Source: Erythrobacter longus
GTDB taxonomy: Bacteria; Pseudomonadota; Alphaproteobacteria; Sphingomonadales; Sphingomonadaceae
DNA length: 64,000 nt
NCBI RefSeq assembly: GCF_000715015.1
Contig: NZ_JMIW01000001.1
Coordinates: 558,001-622,000 of the forward strand
Direction: 5' to 3'
Shown piece after piece: positions 39,531 to 48,857 of the stretch. Both the position numbers and the translations under genes were made by a program. Every line of letters starts with the position of its first letter. The stretch's first letter is position 1. The notes beneath the pieces were generated by a model. That model saw only the letters and a list, made by a program, of their open reading frames with translations, was not told the DNA's origin and ran no database searches.

Positions 39531-40868
39531 ATGCGACCAATTGGTGTGGACCTATTCGCTGGCGCAGGCGGCATGAGCCTCGGCTTCGAACAAGCGGGTT
39601 TCGATATCGTCGCAGCGGTTGAAATCGACCCCGTCCATTGTGCGACTCACAAGTATAACTTCCCGAATTGCGCAATCCTCCCGCGTTCGGTTGAGGGTCT
39701 GAAGGCAAGCGAGATTAGGGTCGCTGCTGGAATCGGCAACCGCAAAGTGGATGTTGTTTTTGGAGGTGCTCCTTGCCAGGGCTTCTCTATGATCGGCCAA
39801 CGAGTACTGGACGATCCGCGAAATAAGTTGGTTACGGATTTCCTGAAAATAGTCGCTGATCTCGATGCAACATATTTCGTTTTTGAGAACGTTAAAGGTC
39901 TCACAGTTGGCAAGCACAGAAGGTTCCTTGAAGAGTTTATCGAGCATGCTGGCGATTTGGGCTACGAGGTATGTCAACCCTGGCAAGTTCTAGACGCGGC
40001 TAATTTTGGTGTGCCACAGCATCGCGAACGACTCATATTGTTTGGCACAAGGCGTGGTGAGCTTGCCCCGTCCTATCCCAGTCCATGGACAAATCCTGCA
40101 GACGGTAAGCGGCAAGTCTTTGACGGGTTGTCAATCGGACCAACGGTTGAGGATGCATTGGGCGATATTCCGAATGCTGAGGAATTTGAGGAGCTTCGCG
40201 TGACAGACGAGGTCCGCTGTACCAACTGGGGAAGCCCCTCACCGTACGCCGAAGAAATGCGTAGCCGGACTAACACTGCTTGGCATCACAGCCAAACGCG
40301 CGTCTGGAGACCGGACCTCTTGACCTCAAGCGCCCGTACGGAACACACAGCCATTTCAAGACGGCGGTTTTCGGAGACCAAAGGCGGTGAAACCGAACCA
40401 ATCTCTAGATTCTATAAACTGCACCCTCGTGGTTTAAGCAACACTCTCCGCGCTGGAACAGATGGAGCAAGGGGCGCCTTCACAAGTCCTCGTCCAATCC
40501 ACCCGAAGTATAATCGTTGCGTAACTGTAAGAGAAATGGCGCGGCTTCACGGTTACCCCGATTGGTTCCGATTTAATGAAACGAAATGGCACGGTGCGCG
40601 GCAGATCGGAAACTCAGTTCCGCCACCACTTGCAAGAGCTGTTGCGACGCAGGTATTTGAAGCAGGTGGCTTCGCCCTTCCGACCACGAGCGACACTGTC
40701 GATCTCGGAGACCCCAAATTGTTGCGGATGACCGTTGGTCAGGCAGCACAGCATTTCGATGTGAGGCCACCTGAAACGCGCCGGAACATGAAGAGCGGAG
40801 CGACAAAGCGAAAGCAGGAAGATATTGAGGTCGAACGGTTGGCTAGACAGAAGGTCGCCCATGGCTAG
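39531..40868 (+). CDS. DNA (cytosine-5-)-methyltransferase of a type II restriction-modification system
   Basis: A 445-aa m5C methyltransferase. Start ATG at 39531 with GGAG six bases upstream. Motif I DLFAGAGGMSLGFEQAG, motif IV GGAPCQGFSMIGQ (catalytic Cys), motif VI FVFENVKGL, motif VIII QHRERLILFG, motif X RQIGNSVPPPLARAVA. The target-recognition region lies at about 200-335. The C-terminal about 60 residues after motif X are an unusual basic tail. It overlaps the following nuclease gene by 8 bp. Base composition is more AT-rich than flanking genes, consistent with transfer. Specificity unknown. Confidence 0.95.
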   Translation: MRPIGVDLFAGAGGMSLGFEQAGFDIVAAVEIDPVHCATHKYNFPNCAILPRSVEGLKASEIRVAAGIGNRKVDVVFGGAPCQGFSMIGQRVLDDPRNKLVTDFLKIVADLDATYFVFENVKGLTVGKHRRFLEEFIEHAGDLGYEVCQPWQVLDAANFGVPQHRERLILFGTRRGELAPSYPSPWTNPADGKRQVFDGLSIGPTVEDALGDIPNAEEFEELRVTDEVRCTNWGSPSPYAEEMRSRTNTAWHHSQTRVWRPDLLTSSARTEHTAISRRRFSETKGGETEPISRFYKLHPRGLSNTLRAGTDGARGAFTSPRPIHPKYNRCVTVREMARLHGYPDWFRFNETKWHGARQIGNSVPPPLARAVATQVFEAGGFALPTTSDTVDLGDPKLLRMTVGQAAQHFDVRPPETRRNMKSGATKRKQEDIEVERLARQKVAHG

Positions 40869-41655
40869 GGCGCGTAGGTCAAACCGCTATCAAGTGTTGA
40901 TAGAAAATATTTTCTTCGACCACTTTGCCGAGGGCGTGAAATCGTTTGAATTTGATCGAGAGGATTTGGTAGCGAAAGCAGCAGAGCTTGAATTGCGCCT
41001 TCCAAGAAACCTCGGGGACGTAATTTACAGCGTTCGCTATCGCACACCGCTTCCCGAGAGTGTCCTAGAAACTCAACCTGAGGGTCAAGAGTGGATCATC
41101 GAGGGTGCCGGTCGGGCGCGATATCGATTTCGTTTAGTGCGAAAAACTCGAATTGTACCCCGCACGGACCTTGTCAAAATAACAATCCCTGATGCCACAC
41201 CCGAAGTTATCAGGGCATATGCCCTCGATGATGAGCAAGCCCTCTTAGCTATTGTCAGATACAATCGCTTGATCGACACGTTTCTTGGGTTGACCACTTA
41301 CAGCTTGCAAAACCACCTACGCACGACTGTAATCGGTGTTGGTCAAATTGAGATTGATGAACTCTATGTCGGGATGGACAAGCATGGGTGCCACTTCGTC
41401 ATCCCTGTGCAAGCCAAGGGTGGAAATGACCAGATTGGGGTTGTCCAAACCAGTCAAGACATCGCATTCGTAGAAGAGAAGTTTGCCGGAATTCGATGCC
41501 GTGCCATCTCGGCGCAGTTTATGGACGATGGGGTCATCGCATTGTTTGAACTCGCAATACAGGATGACAGTGTGTGTGTCGTCCAGGAACGGCATTACAG
41601 GTTGGCTCCCGCAACGGAACTGAACGCGACTGCAATACGCGACTACCGCGATTAG
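40861..41655 (+). CDS. Probable type II restriction endonuclease
   Basis: A 264-aa protein (start ATG at 40861, inside the methyltransferase 3' end). Not a family I can name, but the segment IEIDELYVG...HFVIPVQAKGGND has the shape of a PD-(D/E)xK nuclease core, with Asp/Glu in the first strand and Gln-Ala-Lys in the second. Its coupling to a cytosine methyltransferase supports the role. It would cut unmethylated target sites. The stop codon abuts a fragment resembling the 3' end of lepA. Confidence 0.8.
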   Translation: MARARRSNRYQVLIENIFFDHFAEGVKSFEFDREDLVAKAAELELRLPRNLGDVIYSVRYRTPLPESVLETQPEGQEWIIEGAGRARYRFRLVRKTRIVPRTDLVKITIPDATPEVIRAYALDDEQALLAIVRYNRLIDTFLGLTTYSLQNHLRTTVIGVGQIEIDELYVGMDKHGCHFVIPVQAKGGNDQIGVVQTSQDIAFVEEKFAGIRCRAISAQFMDDGVIALFELAIQDDSVCVVQERHYRLAPATELNATAIRDYRD

Positions 41656-41690
41656 CTACTCCTCCCCCATCCGCAACGCAGCAATAAGCG
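41656..41690 (-). pseudogene. Remnant of a second lepA 3' end
   Basis: On the minus strand this reads [14 protein letters not shown] in frame, the same as the end of the intact lepA ([14 protein letters not shown] at 42149-42183), but with synonymous differences (ATT/ATC, TTG/CTC, CGG/AGG, TAG/TAA). It begins directly after the restriction endonuclease stop codon. Confidence 0.7.
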
Positions 41691-41766
41691 TCATCCTGAA
41701 CTTGTTTCAGGATAACAAGGGTGGCGCACTACTTTGAGGGTTCTCCCGAAACGAGTTCGGGATGAC
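41690..41766. repeat. Paired intergenic palindromes, element 3
   Basis: GTCATCCTGAACTTGTTTCAGGATAAC, a spacer of about 26 bp, then CTCCCGAAACGAGTTCGGGATGAC. The cleanest copy of the family with element 4. Confidence 0.85.
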
Positions 41767-41956
41767 AGAAAAGATTTTCGATACATTGTCCCCCTACCGC
41801 TTGCGGGAGGGGTTAGGGGTGGGCCTCCGATGGTGGTGGCTTACGCGCCGACCCCGCTGCGACTAGAGCCCGCTGGTGCGGGCTAAGTCTCGCTGCCGCT
41901 GGCCCTGCGGGCCGTCTTCGACTCCCCGCTCGCGGGAGGGATTTCCAAAGGAAGCC
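41767..41956. repeat. GC-rich repeat-derived spacer
   Basis: No gene. Contains the hairpin-forming CCCCCTACCGCTTGCGGGAGGGG (41790-41812) and a stretch of short inverted repeats (GAGCCCGCTGGTGCGGGCT, GCCCTGCGGGCC, CCCGCTCGCGGG). Related hairpins occur inside ligA and at 39308-39329. Confidence 0.6.
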
Positions 41957-42034
41957 GTCATCCTGAACTTGTTTCAGGACAACAGAGTGCGGCGCTTTCC
42001 TGAGAGGGTTATCCCGAAACGAGTTCGGGATGAC
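41957..42034. repeat. Paired intergenic palindromes, element 4
   Basis: GTCATCCTGAACTTGTTTCAGGACAAC, spacer, then ATCCCGAAACGAGTTCGGGATGAC. The spacer AGAGTGCGGCGCTTTCCTGAGAGGGTT is close to those of elements 2 and 3. Confidence 0.85.
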
Positions 42035-42148
42035 GAAATAGGCGGTGCCCTCTTCGTGTCTTCGTGTGAGGATAGGCGGGCGGAGCGCCACCGAGACATC
42101 CCCTCCACTATCCTGCGGATGGTCCCCGTCCCCGTTGCCGGGGAGGAC
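42035..42148. repeat. Repeat-derived spacer downstream of lepA
   Basis: No gene. 42110-42127 is identical to 18 bases in the ligA insertion (26886-26903). The segment CCCCGTCCCCGTTGCCGGGGAGGA beyond it can fold as a hairpin. Confidence 0.6.
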
Positions 42149-43966
42149 TTACTCCTCCCCCATCCTGAGCGCAGCGATAAACGCCTCCTGCGGAATACTC
42201 ACATTCCCATATTCGCGCATCCTCGCCTTGCCCTTCTTCTGCTTCTCCAGCAGCTTCTTCTTACGCGAAATATCGCCGCCGTAGCACTTGGCGGTCACGT
42301 CTTTGCGCATCGCGGCAATTGTCTCGCGGGCGATGATTTTGCCGCCGATGGCGGCTTGCACGGGGATTTTGAACAAGTGGCGCGGGATTAGGTCTTTTAG
42401 GCGTTCGCACATGCCGCGGCCGCGCTCTTCGGCGACGCCGGCGTGCACGATCAACGAGAGCGCATCGACGGGTTCGGCGTTCACGAGGATGTTCATCTTC
42501 ACAAGGTCGCCTTCGCGGCTGCCGATTTGTTCGTAGTCGAAGGAGGCATAGCCTCGCGAAATTGATTTCAACCGGTCGTAAAAGTCAAAGACCACCTCGT
42601 TCAAGGGCAGCTCGTATGTGACCTGCGCGCGCCCGCCCACATAGGTGAGGTCGGTCTGGATGCCGCGCCGGTCCTGACACAGTTTCAGGATTGAGCCGAG
42701 ATATTCATCGGGGGTGTAGATCACCGCCTTGATCCACGGTTCCTCGATCATGTCGATGCGGTTTACATCGGGCCAATCGGCCGGGTTGTGGATGTCGATC
42801 GTCTTTGCGTCCTCGGTCTTCGATTTGGAGAGGTGGACGCGGTACACCACGGATGGCGCGGTGGTGATAAGGTCGAGGTCGTACTCGCGGGAGAGGCGTT
42901 CCTGAATGATCTCGAGGTGCAGGAGCCCCAGGAACCCGCAGCGGAAGCCAAAGCCCAATGCCGCGCTCGATTCCATCTCGAACGAGAAGGAAGCATCGTT
43001 CAGGCGCAGTTTGGCAATGCTTTCGCGCAGTTTTTCAAAATCGGCGGCGTCCACGGGGAAGAGGCCGCAGAAGACGACGGGCTGGACTTCCTTATAGCCT
43101 TTGAGCGGCTCGGTTGCGCCGTTTTTGACGGTGGTGATGGTGTCACCGACGCGGGCCTGTTCGACCTCTTTGATCTGGGCTGTGATAAAGCCGATTTCGC
43201 CGGGACCCAGTTCTGGCAGTTGCTCGATCTTGGGGCGCATGCAGCCGACGCGGTCGACAAGGTGCTGGGTGCCGCCTTGCATGAATTTGATCTGCTGGCC
43301 CTTGGTAAGGACGCCTTCGATGACGCGCACGAGGATGACGACGCCGAGGTAGGGGTCGTACCAGGAATCGACGAGGCTGGCTTTGAGCGGTGCGTCGCGC
43401 TCGCCCTTGGGGGGCGGGATTTTGGCGACGACGGCTTCGAGCACCTCTTCGATGCCGATGCCGGTTTTGGCTGACGTCATGACCGCTTCGGATGCGTCGA
43501 GGCCGATGACCTCTTCGATCTCGGCCTGGACGCGCTCTGGCTCTGCGGCGGGGAGGTCGACCTTGTTGATGACGCAGACGATTTCGTGGTCGTGCTCGAT
43601 CGATTGGTAGACATTGGCGAGGGTTTGCGCCTCGACCCCTTGGGCAGCGTCTACGACAAGCAGCGCGCCCTCGCATGCGGCAAGGCTGCGGGAGACTTCA
43701 TAGGCGAAGTCGACGTGGCCGGGGGTGTCCATCAGGTTGAGCTGATAGGTTTCGCCATCCTTGGCGGTGTAGTTGAGGCGCACGGTCTGCGCCTTGATGG
43801 TGATGCCGCGCTCTTTCTCAATATCCATGTTATCAAGGACTTGCTCGGACATTTCACGCGCGGTGAGGCCGCCCGTGAACTGGATCAACCGGTCGGCGAG
43901 CGTCGACTTGCCATGGTCAATATGAGCAATAATAGAGAAGTTGCGGATTTTTGAGAGGTCAGTCAT
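42149..43966 (-). CDS. lepA: Elongation factor 4 (back-translocating GTPase)
   Basis: A 605-aa ribosome-associated GTPase. I use the ATG at 43964-43966 ([22 protein letters not shown]), the typical N-terminus. An ATG at 43978 would add four residues. G1 [10 protein letters not shown]3 DTPGHVDF, G4 NKVD and SAK (G5) are intact, as are the EF4-specific C-terminal blocks (PKEK-type region and the final [10 protein letters not shown]). Acts on stalled ribosomes. The region 3' to it is a repeat-rich spacer leading to the restriction-modification island. Confidence 0.96.
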   Translation of the reverse strand: MTDLSKIRNFSIIAHIDHGKSTLADRLIQFTGGLTAREMSEQVLDNMDIEKERGITIKAQTVRLNYTAKDGETYQLNLMDTPGHVDFAYEVSRSLAACEGALLVVDAAQGVEAQTLANVYQSIEHDHEIVCVINKVDLPAAEPERVQAEIEEVIGLDASEAVMTSAKTGIGIEEVLEAVVAKIPPPKGERDAPLKASLVDSWYDPYLGVVILVRVIEGVLTKGQQIKFMQGGTQHLVDRVGCMRPKIEQLPELGPGEIGFITAQIKEVEQARVGDTITTVKNGATEPLKGYKEVQPVVFCGLFPVDAADFEKLRESIAKLRLNDASFSFEMESSAALGFGFRCGFLGLLHLEIIQERLSREYDLDLITTAPSVVYRVHLSKSKTEDAKTIDIHNPADWPDVNRIDMIEEPWIKAVIYTPDEYLGSILKLCQDRRGIQTDLTYVGGRAQVTYELPLNEVVFDFYDRLKSISRGYASFDYEQIGSREGDLVKMNILVNAEPVDALSLIVHAGVAEERGRGMCERLKDLIPRHLFKIPVQAAIGGKIIARETIAAMRKDVTAKCYGGDISRKKKLLEKQKKGKARMREYGNVSIPQEAFIAALRMGEE

Positions 43967-44058
43967 TTCCCCCGCCATCTAGCGGTCATAAAGCCTTATG
44001 TCATTCGCGAATATTGCAACATACAAATGCGTTACAAAGTTAAGCAAGAAGGCGCCAG

Positions 44059-46233
44059 TCAGGCCGCTTCAAAACGCGCCTGCGGGGCATAGGTAAACTG
44101 GGGCACACTGCCCTTCCCTAATGCTCCCCCTTGCATCTTGTGATAGCTTCCCGGCGACAATGCCGCGAGCGGCGCACCGGCTGAGGCCAGCGCATAGGGC
44201 GAGACCCGGTTGCGAGTGCACAAACCGCCTGATCCATCGTCGATCAAAGGCTGCTCAAATTCGAGCCCTTGGGTATCGCCGTTTGAGCGGATGACGGTTG
44301 CAACCGCCAGCTGTCCGCCTCCCAGATCAACTACGAATTGGGTGCCCTTTGGAACCTCATCCAGCCCCTGAATTAGCGCGCCGGTCTTAGACAAATTGCG
44401 CAGCACCACCTCGTAGGAATGATCATCGTGGATCACATTGATGCGGCGATAAACTGTGCGGCGTTTGGAGCGCTTGATCCGGTCGCCGCTGGGAGTGATT
44501 TTCCAGTTCTCACCGACCAGTTCCTTGGCCACAACTTCCACGCCCACAGGGTCTGAATAAACCGGGCCTTCCATGCGTTTGACCCCGCATGTCTTCAGCC
44601 GAGCCAGCAATTCCGTACTTTCGATCCCATTTGCGATCGTGTCCATTTCAAGCGCGCCTGCAAGAGCGACTATGGCACGCACTAATCCAAGCTCCGAGCT
44701 ATCATGCCTGCCGGCTTCTTCGATCAGTTTTTCATCAATCTTGATCGCATCAAACGGCGCGCGGCGCAGATAGGCGAGTGAGGAATACCCGCTTCCAAAT
44801 TCGTCCAGCGTCAGTCGAACACCCAATTTGAACAAGCGGCCAAGTGTGCGGTCAACCGCATCGGTATCACCAAAGAATACCGCTTCGCTCACTTCCAGCT
44901 CGAGGCGATGTGGGGATAAATCGGCTTCTTTGAGCGCTTCACTTACCGCATCGATAAAGCCATCTGAGGCAAACAGGGCGACAGGGACATTCACAGCGAC
45001 CCTGATCGTGTCTGGCCATTGTGTCGCATGGGTACATGCCTGCTTGATCGCCCAGGTTCCAACTTCAGCAACCTGGCTGGAGCCGTCCAGAATGGAGGCG
45101 AACTCTTCTTCGTCTATCTCGCCTCGTTGATCGTGCATCCAGCAAATGTGCGCCTCAAGCGCGCGCACGGCCTCGCTGCTTGCATCAACGATAGGCTCAT
45201 ACTTCAGGAACAGTTGTTCGCGGCGCACTGCATCGCCCAGATTTTCTTCAAGCCGGCGGCGGAAGATCGCCTCGTTCTCAAGCTCGCCTGAGAAAAACCG
45301 ATATTGCCCACGCCCGCCGTTTTTCGCCGCATAAAGCGCAAGGTCAGCAGATCGGACAACCTCGTCCATGGTGACACCGTCATGGGGCGCTACTGCGATC
45401 CCAACCGAACACCCAATGACGCACCGCCCCTCTTCAAGGGTGTAGGGCTGTTTCAGCATGGTGATGATCTTCATCGCGATCTCACCCAGCTCGCCCCGGT
45501 CATCAACATCAGGGATCATGACCTGAAATTCGTCTCCGCCAAGCCTGCCAATCTCGCATTCAACCTCGATTGAACGTCTCAGGCGATCCGACACCTGCTT
45601 TAAAAGCTCATCGCCCGCCGCATGACCCAAGGTGTCATTGACGTGCTTGAACTTGTCGAGATCAAGCATCATCAAAGCACAATTGCGCTTTGCCGCCTTG
45701 AACGCGGTCAAGGTCGTTTCGATCAGGCTCTTCATGCGATGGCGATTTGAAAGGCCGGTGAGCGAATCGTATTTCGCCAGCCGCGCCGTCTCTTCTTCGC
45801 GGTAATATTCGTCCGTTATGTCCCAGCCGGTGCCGCGAAAACCTTCATAGGTACTGCCGCGATGCGAGGGTTGTCCCGACAACCTTAGAACAGCGCCATC
45901 AGGCCTTTTTTCAGCGCGCACGGCAAAACCGGAAAACGATTTTTGTGCGCCAAGCATCAAAGCGAGCGATTTGGTCCGCCCATCGCGGTCCACAGGCACA
46001 AACACACTTGAAAGCGGTTGGCCGATGATCTCTTCAAGCGGGACATTCAGGCGATCGGCAATCGTTGCGCTCAGATAGGTCAGATTGCCTTGGGGATCGC
46101 TGGCCCAAAACCATCCGAGGCCAGATTGTTCAAGGTCATCAAGCATCGCAAGCTTTTCTCCATCGGAGAGCCTGCTAACCGCACCGCGCGAACCCGCGCC
46201 GCTTATCGATGACAAGAAACCCTTAAGGGGCAC
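44059..46233 (-). CDS. PAS-GGDEF-degenerate EAL-PilZ signalling protein
   Basis: A 724-aa cyclic-di-GMP protein: PAS-like sensor (about 35-140), GGDEF domain with intact GGDEF at 232-236, EAL-like domain (about 330-575) and a C-terminal PilZ-like domain (RRTVYRR, NLSKTG). In the EAL domain the signature EAL is EAH (about 360-362), the DDFG motif is DEFG (about 477-480), and the E-F-I-P-L-A-E segment is eroded to EFASILDG. It therefore probably makes c-di-GMP but does not degrade it. Paralogue of the next gene. No transmembrane segment. Confidence 0.88.
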   Translation of the reverse strand: MPLKGFLSSISGAGSRGAVSRLSDGEKLAMLDDLEQSGLGWFWASDPQGNLTYLSATIADRLNVPLEEIIGQPLSSVFVPVDRDGRTKSLALMLGAQKSFSGFAVRAEKRPDGAVLRLSGQPSHRGSTYEGFRGTGWDITDEYYREEETARLAKYDSLTGLSNRHRMKSLIETTLTAFKAAKRNCALMMLDLDKFKHVNDTLGHAAGDELLKQVSDRLRRSIEVECEIGRLGGDEFQVMIPDVDDRGELGEIAMKIITMLKQPYTLEEGRCVIGCSVGIAVAPHDGVTMDEVVRSADLALYAAKNGGRGQYRFFSGELENEAIFRRRLEENLGDAVRREQLFLKYEPIVDASSEAVRALEAHICWMHDQRGEIDEEEFASILDGSSQVAEVGTWAIKQACTHATQWPDTIRVAVNVPVALFASDGFIDAVSEALKEADLSPHRLELEVSEAVFFGDTDAVDRTLGRLFKLGVRLTLDEFGSGYSSLAYLRRAPFDAIKIDEKLIEEAGRHDSSELGLVRAIVALAGALEMDTIANGIESTELLARLKTCGVKRMEGPVYSDPVGVEVVAKELVGENWKITPSGDRIKRSKRRTVYRRINVIHDDHSYEVVLRNLSKTGALIQGLDEVPKGTQFVVDLGGGQLAVATVIRSNGDTQGLEFEQPLIDDGSGGLCTRNRVSPYALASAGAPLAALSPGSYHKMQGGALGKGSVPQFTYAPQARFEAA

Positions 46234-46365
46234 CCCGCGCCTTTCCTTTCCAAACCGCGATCACGTTAAATCCCGAAACGCTGTGTTTTCAAGGCGTAAA
46301 CCCTGTTGGTTATTTTTTCGCTAATACGAGAGGTTAAACCGTGCAGAATGTCGATGTTCCCCGGT

Positions 46366-46401
46366 ACGTTTGGGGGCACGTTTGGGGGTACGTTTGAGCA
46401 A
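46366..46401. repeat. Three tandem 12-bp repeats upstream of the first GGDEF gene
   Basis: ACGTTTGGGGGC, ACGTTTGGGGGT and ACGTTTGAGCAA, head to tail. They lie about 130-170 bp upstream of the start at 46233, in the 208-bp spacer between the two GGDEF genes. Could be iterated binding sites or a slippage array. Confidence 0.65.
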
Positions 46402-46441
46402 TCAGAAATGTGAGGTGAATTCATGCACGACACCGCACAAT

Positions 46442-48637
46442 CTATCGTCTGATTTGAGCACTTATATCCACTTCGACGAAGGCTTTGGGCGCGGTCGGCA
46501 TAGCGCCCGTATAGGCTGCGACGGCCGAGTTTGTGAGCGCGCCAAGCGGCTTTCCAGCCGCTTCGATCTGATAGGGAGAAACGCGGTGGCGAGTGCAAAG
46601 ACCTTTTGCCCCATCGCTAATCAACTGGGTCTCAAATTCGATACCCTGAGTAAAGCCTTGAGACCGCCTGACGGTCGCGACAGCCAACTGACCATCACCC
46701 AGATCAAGCACGAATTCGGTTCCCACCGGCACGTGAAGCAAGCCTTCGATACGCGCGCCCGTCTTGGAGATGTTGCGAAGAAACACGTCATATCGGCTGT
46801 CACCATGGATCAATCCGATCCTACGGAACTCAGTCCGCCGTTCCGCACGGTATTTTTCCGGCCCACGGGGCTTGAACTCAAGCTCTTTGTTTTCAAACCG
46901 AACCAAAAGCTCTTCGATGGATATCGGGCTTGAAAAAATATAGCCTTGCAAGTGAGTGGCCCCGTGCCCCGTGACCATTGCAAGCTCGTCCTTGGTTTCA
47001 ATACCCTCGGCCACTGTTTCCATTTTGAGCGCTTTGGCCATGCCCACAATCGCCGATACAAGGGCGCCGTTGTTATTGTTTTCAACCGTGCAGCCCCGCA
47101 CAAAGCTCTGGTCAATCTTCAGTTTGTCAAACGGCGCATCGCGCAAGTAACTTAATGATGAATAACCCGTCCCAAAATCATCAAGCGACAGGCGCAACCC
47201 GCGCCGTTTTAGCTGTTTGAAGAGCTTTAATGTGCGCTCAAGATCGCCAACGAAGACGCTCTCAGTGATTTCCAACTCCACACGCGCAGGATCAACCCCT
47301 GTCTTGGCAAGGATGCGGTCGACGGCTGAGTAAAAGTCGTCCGATGCAAATTGAATGGGCGACACGTTGATTGCCGCGCGCACTTCATCAGGGCAACTTT
47401 GAAGCTGAATGCACACCTGCTCAAGAACCCATTCACCGATTTCGGTAATGATCCCAAGTTCTTCGGCGACAGGAATGAATTCAGCGGGGGAGACCTGTCC
47501 GCGCTCGGGATGCTCCCAACGCAAAAGCGCCTCAAGCGAGGCGACTTTATGCGTCTTTGCATCCACAATCGGCTGATACTTGATAAGCAATTCCTTGCGC
47601 GCGAGCGCGTCGCGCAGGTCGTCTTCGATCCGCTGGCGGAAATCGGCGCTCTGGCTGAGCTGACTGGAATAGAAATGATATGTTCCCCGGCCTGCGTCCT
47701 TCGCGGCATACAAAGCAAGGTCCGCGGCTTTGACAAGATCGCTTGCATCAATCCCGTCATAGGGGGCCACAGCCACACCAATCGAACAACCGATAATGGC
47801 CCGCGCTCCGTCGACCGAGTACGGCTGAGACAGCATTTGGACCAGCCGCTTTGAAAGTTCAGCAAGATCGCCGCGATCATCCATATCGGGCAGCAATATC
47901 TGAAATTCATCGCCGCCAAGCCGCCCGATTTCGCCCATGTCACCGACCATCTTCTTGATGCGCACGGCAACCTGTTTGAGCAATTCATCTCCTGCCGGGT
48001 GGCCGAGAGTGTCATTGACCTTTTTGAACCGGTCAAGATCGAGCAGCATGATCGCACAGGAGCGTTTGGCCTGCTTGAAAGTCTTGAGCGTTTGCTCAAG
48101 CTGGCGCGCCATGCGGAACCGATTGGCTAGCCCTGTGAGCGAATCATATTGAGCCGCGCGCTCTGAATCGCGCGAGTGCGCAAGGCTGCGGGTGATATCG
48201 CGCGCAGTGCCATAGAAACCCAGGAAGTCACCATGATCATCGAGGCGAGGCGTGGCAGAGATTTCCCACCACATCTCTTTCACACCGCTTGCCACCACTT
48301 TGACGTTCAGTCGCGAAATCGGGCTTCGCGAGGCAAGCCGAAATTTGAGCGGTCGCGATGTTGTCTCACCGCCTGCACCATCGTCAGTCGCGAAAACCTC
48401 AGTGAGGCACGCCCCCAGAAAATCGCCCGTTTCAGCCCCGCTAGCGACGATCGCGGCGTCCGTGAGGTAGGTAAGGTGACCAGTCCCGTCACTTTCCCAG
48501 AACCAACCCAGATTCGCAGCTTCAAGACCTGCGAGCAAAGCGGCACTGCGTTTGGGGTTATGCTGAACCGGTTTGCTTCGCGCAGGCGCAGAAGCAAGTT
48601 GTTGCCCCCCAGACAATTTTGACAGCAGACCACTCAT
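46442..48637 (-). CDS. PAS-GGDEF-EAL-PilZ bifunctional diguanylate cyclase/phosphodiesterase
   Basis: A 731-aa protein with the same architecture as its neighbour: PAS (LGWFWESDGTGHLTYLTDAA onwards), GGDEF (GRLGGDEFQILL), canonical EAL domain (SLEALLRWEHPERG, INVSPIQF, LEITES, LSLDDFGTGYSSL, KLKIDQSFV, VAEGIET) and PilZ-like tail (RRTEFRR, NISKTGARIEG). All EAL catalytic blocks look intact, so it can in principle hydrolyse c-di-GMP. Divergent from phaC. Confidence 0.92.
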   Translation of the reverse strand: MSGLLSKLSGGQQLASAPARSKPVQHNPKRSAALLAGLEAANLGWFWESDGTGHLTYLTDAAIVASGAETGDFLGACLTEVFATDDGAGGETTSRPLKFRLASRSPISRLNVKVVASGVKEMWWEISATPRLDDHGDFLGFYGTARDITRSLAHSRDSERAAQYDSLTGLANRFRMARQLEQTLKTFKQAKRSCAIMLLDLDRFKKVNDTLGHPAGDELLKQVAVRIKKMVGDMGEIGRLGGDEFQILLPDMDDRGDLAELSKRLVQMLSQPYSVDGARAIIGCSIGVAVAPYDGIDASDLVKAADLALYAAKDAGRGTYHFYSSQLSQSADFRQRIEDDLRDALARKELLIKYQPIVDAKTHKVASLEALLRWEHPERGQVSPAEFIPVAEELGIITEIGEWVLEQVCIQLQSCPDEVRAAINVSPIQFASDDFYSAVDRILAKTGVDPARVELEITESVFVGDLERTLKLFKQLKRRGLRLSLDDFGTGYSSLSYLRDAPFDKLKIDQSFVRGCTVENNNNGALVSAIVGMAKALKMETVAEGIETKDELAMVTGHGATHLQGYIFSSPISIEELLVRFENKELEFKPRGPEKYRAERRTEFRRIGLIHGDSRYDVFLRNISKTGARIEGLLHVPVGTEFVLDLGDGQLAVATVRRSQGFTQGIEFETQLISDGAKGLCTRHRVSPYQIEAAGKPLGALTNSAVAAYTGAMPTAPKAFVEVDISAQIRR

Positions 48638-48857
48638 TGGTGCCTTAAATCCTCATTGATTCACCGTCCTCGTAGTCAGAATGGGTGAAGGAAGGTTAAA
48701 CTTGGCCATCACAACATCGACCATTTTCACCCGTAAGGGGCTATGGACTTATGTAAGGGCAGGCAGTTAAGTCTATCTTGCAAAGCGCGAGAGCTACGCG
48801 CATCAAGGGCTCATAAGAAAAACAACAGAAACAAGCCTATCATAAGGGGATACATGG
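48638..48857. other. Divergent promoter region between GGDEF-EAL and phaC
   Basis: 220 bp without a gene. It contains GGTGAAGGAAGGTTAAAC and an A-rich stretch near the phaC start. GGGG lies 8 bases before the phaC ATG. No clear operator was found. Confidence 0.5.

Noticed and set aside
41690..42034. Possible CRISPR array from repeated palindromes
   Set aside because: Only two paired elements, spacers similar to each other rather than unique, and no cas genes. They fit a REP-like intergenic repeat family.
48770..48800. PhaR-type TTGC/GCAA operator before phaC
   Set aside because: A TTGC half-site occurs but without a convincing second arm, and no phaR gene is in the window.
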